64,000 nt of DNA from Macquaria australasica (Eukaryota > Chordata > Actinopteri > Centrarchiformes > Percichthyidae), in contig SEMN01000276.1 of NCBI GenBank assembly GCA_005408345.1, positions 62,001-126,000 on the forward strand. Direction: 5' to 3'. Below the pieces are notes generated by a model, which searched no databases, had not been told where the DNA came from, and saw only the letters and a program-made list of their open reading frames with translations. The position numbers and the translations under genes are program-made. How positions within the stretch are numbered: position 1 is the stretch's first letter; every line of letters starts with the position of its first letter. This document shows positions 63,178 to 64,000 of the stretch, piece after piece.

Positions 63178-64000
63178 CTAAGAATAAAAAAACTTGATGA
63201 TTCTTGACCTTTGAGCTTATATTATTTTGTTACATAATAGTGTTGGAAACGGTTGCATTGGGTGGTTCAGCTTTGTTTTGGGTAGTTCTGTTACTATGTA
63301 CTTAAAGCATACAGTAGGTTTGGATTTATTTACCTCTGTCCAGATACAATACTCATACTGTATGCCATTCGTACCATGAGAGAGTTTTTGGTCGCCATAA
63401 TCATTCCTCATGTCCAAATTGAGATGGAAGCGATCCCTTCCTAACACAACTACACTGTAATCAAGAAGGAATCTTCATCCTGGTGGTTGCATGTTGGTTA
63501 TTGCTGGTGTTGTGTTCTGGCAACAAACCTACATGTATCTACCAGGACGTATCCCTGAAACTCCCGAACACTGAAACTTGATTGATTGATTTGGCTAACT
63601 TAATCTGTCGCAACCTCAGCTGAACTTTAAGATTGTATTTTTGCACATAACAAGGACTGTTTCTTAAAAAGTATCCACATTAGGAAGGGATCGCTTCATA
63701 ACCAGTATGAAGAGGACGAATGATTTCAGTGAATAATAACTTTCATATGGCATGTGATATAGTATTGGTGAACGTGTTAGCAAACAGATTCCTATTTACA
63801 CATCCAACAGACACGGAGCAATGTTATCTTTCATTTGGAGTTGTGCTTCTGGCCACCTGAAGCTCTAGTTTGGTCTCCACCAAGTCCTACCTGGCTCCTT
63901 AGCTGCTAAATGTTCCATGAAGTTCACCAGTTAGACAATAACTTTGTTTATCTGCTGTTGGTGTTGGGCAGGTAGCGTACAGTGGGTTAGGTAGCGTACG
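63178..64000 (-). other. slc35b2 intron to window end, no exon recognised
   Basis: No stretch matching the N-terminal SLC35B2 exons was found on the minus strand. The region is presumed to be intron of that gene. GGAAGCGATCCCTTCCTAAC at about 63426-63445 recurs in inverted form near 63683-63695 (TAGGAAGGGATCGCTTC), a short inverted repeat about 250 bases apart that might bound a small insertion. Confidence 0.45.

Overview
This window is nuclear DNA from a ray-finned fish, most likely an acanthomorph (spiny-rayed) teleost. Its vertebrate genes are split by short and medium GT-AG introns. The encoded proteins are close to their human counterparts. The non-coding DNA carries interspersed repeats that I recognise as teleost families: hAT-like MITEs, a tRNA-derived SINE, a foldback element and a non-LTR retrotransposon fragment. 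No bacterial, viral, CRISPR or operon-like features were seen.

Seven protein genes were read exon by exon. From left to right they are: the 3' end of gephyrin (gphn, +, 237-3418); pals1/mpp5 (+, 10438-24113, complete, 650 aa, non-coding first exon near 6.6 kb); atp6v1d (-, 25877-29002, complete, 248 aa); eif2s1 (+, 30928-34241, complete, 315 aa); rbm25 (-, 36037-46316, complete, 818 aa); hsp90ab1 (+, 49675-54888, complete, 726 aa); and the 3' part of slc35b2 (-, 62246-63177, partial, with a one-base frameshift).

The genes form convergent pairs (pals1/atp6v1d, eif2s1/rbm25, hsp90ab1/slc35b2) and divergent pairs (atp6v1d/eif2s1, rbm25/hsp90ab1). atp6v1d and eif2s1 are head to head over a CpG-rich segment with E-box/CLEAR-like and NRF1-like motifs. 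The block gphn-pals1-atp6v1d-eif2s1 matches, from memory, human 14q23.3. hsp90ab1-slc35b2 matches human 6p21.1 in the same convergent arrangement. rbm25 (human 14q24.2) sits at the junction of the two blocks.

The products do unrelated housekeeping and polarity jobs: inhibitory synapse scaffold and molybdenum cofactor synthesis, Crumbs polarity complex, V-ATPase stalk, translation initiation, splicing regulation, cytosolic chaperone, and Golgi PAPS transport. There is no sign that they form one pathway. I found no clearly novel biological system. The points most worth checking are the slc35b2 frameshift, a (TG)50 tract placed seven bases before the acceptor of the pals1 PDZ exon, a candidate 27-base rbm25 microexon, the shared atp6v1d/eif2s1 promoter, and several competing first-exon candidates for hsp90ab1. 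Exon boundaries were placed by eye from splice consensus plus remembered family sequences; UTR ends and promoters are approximate.
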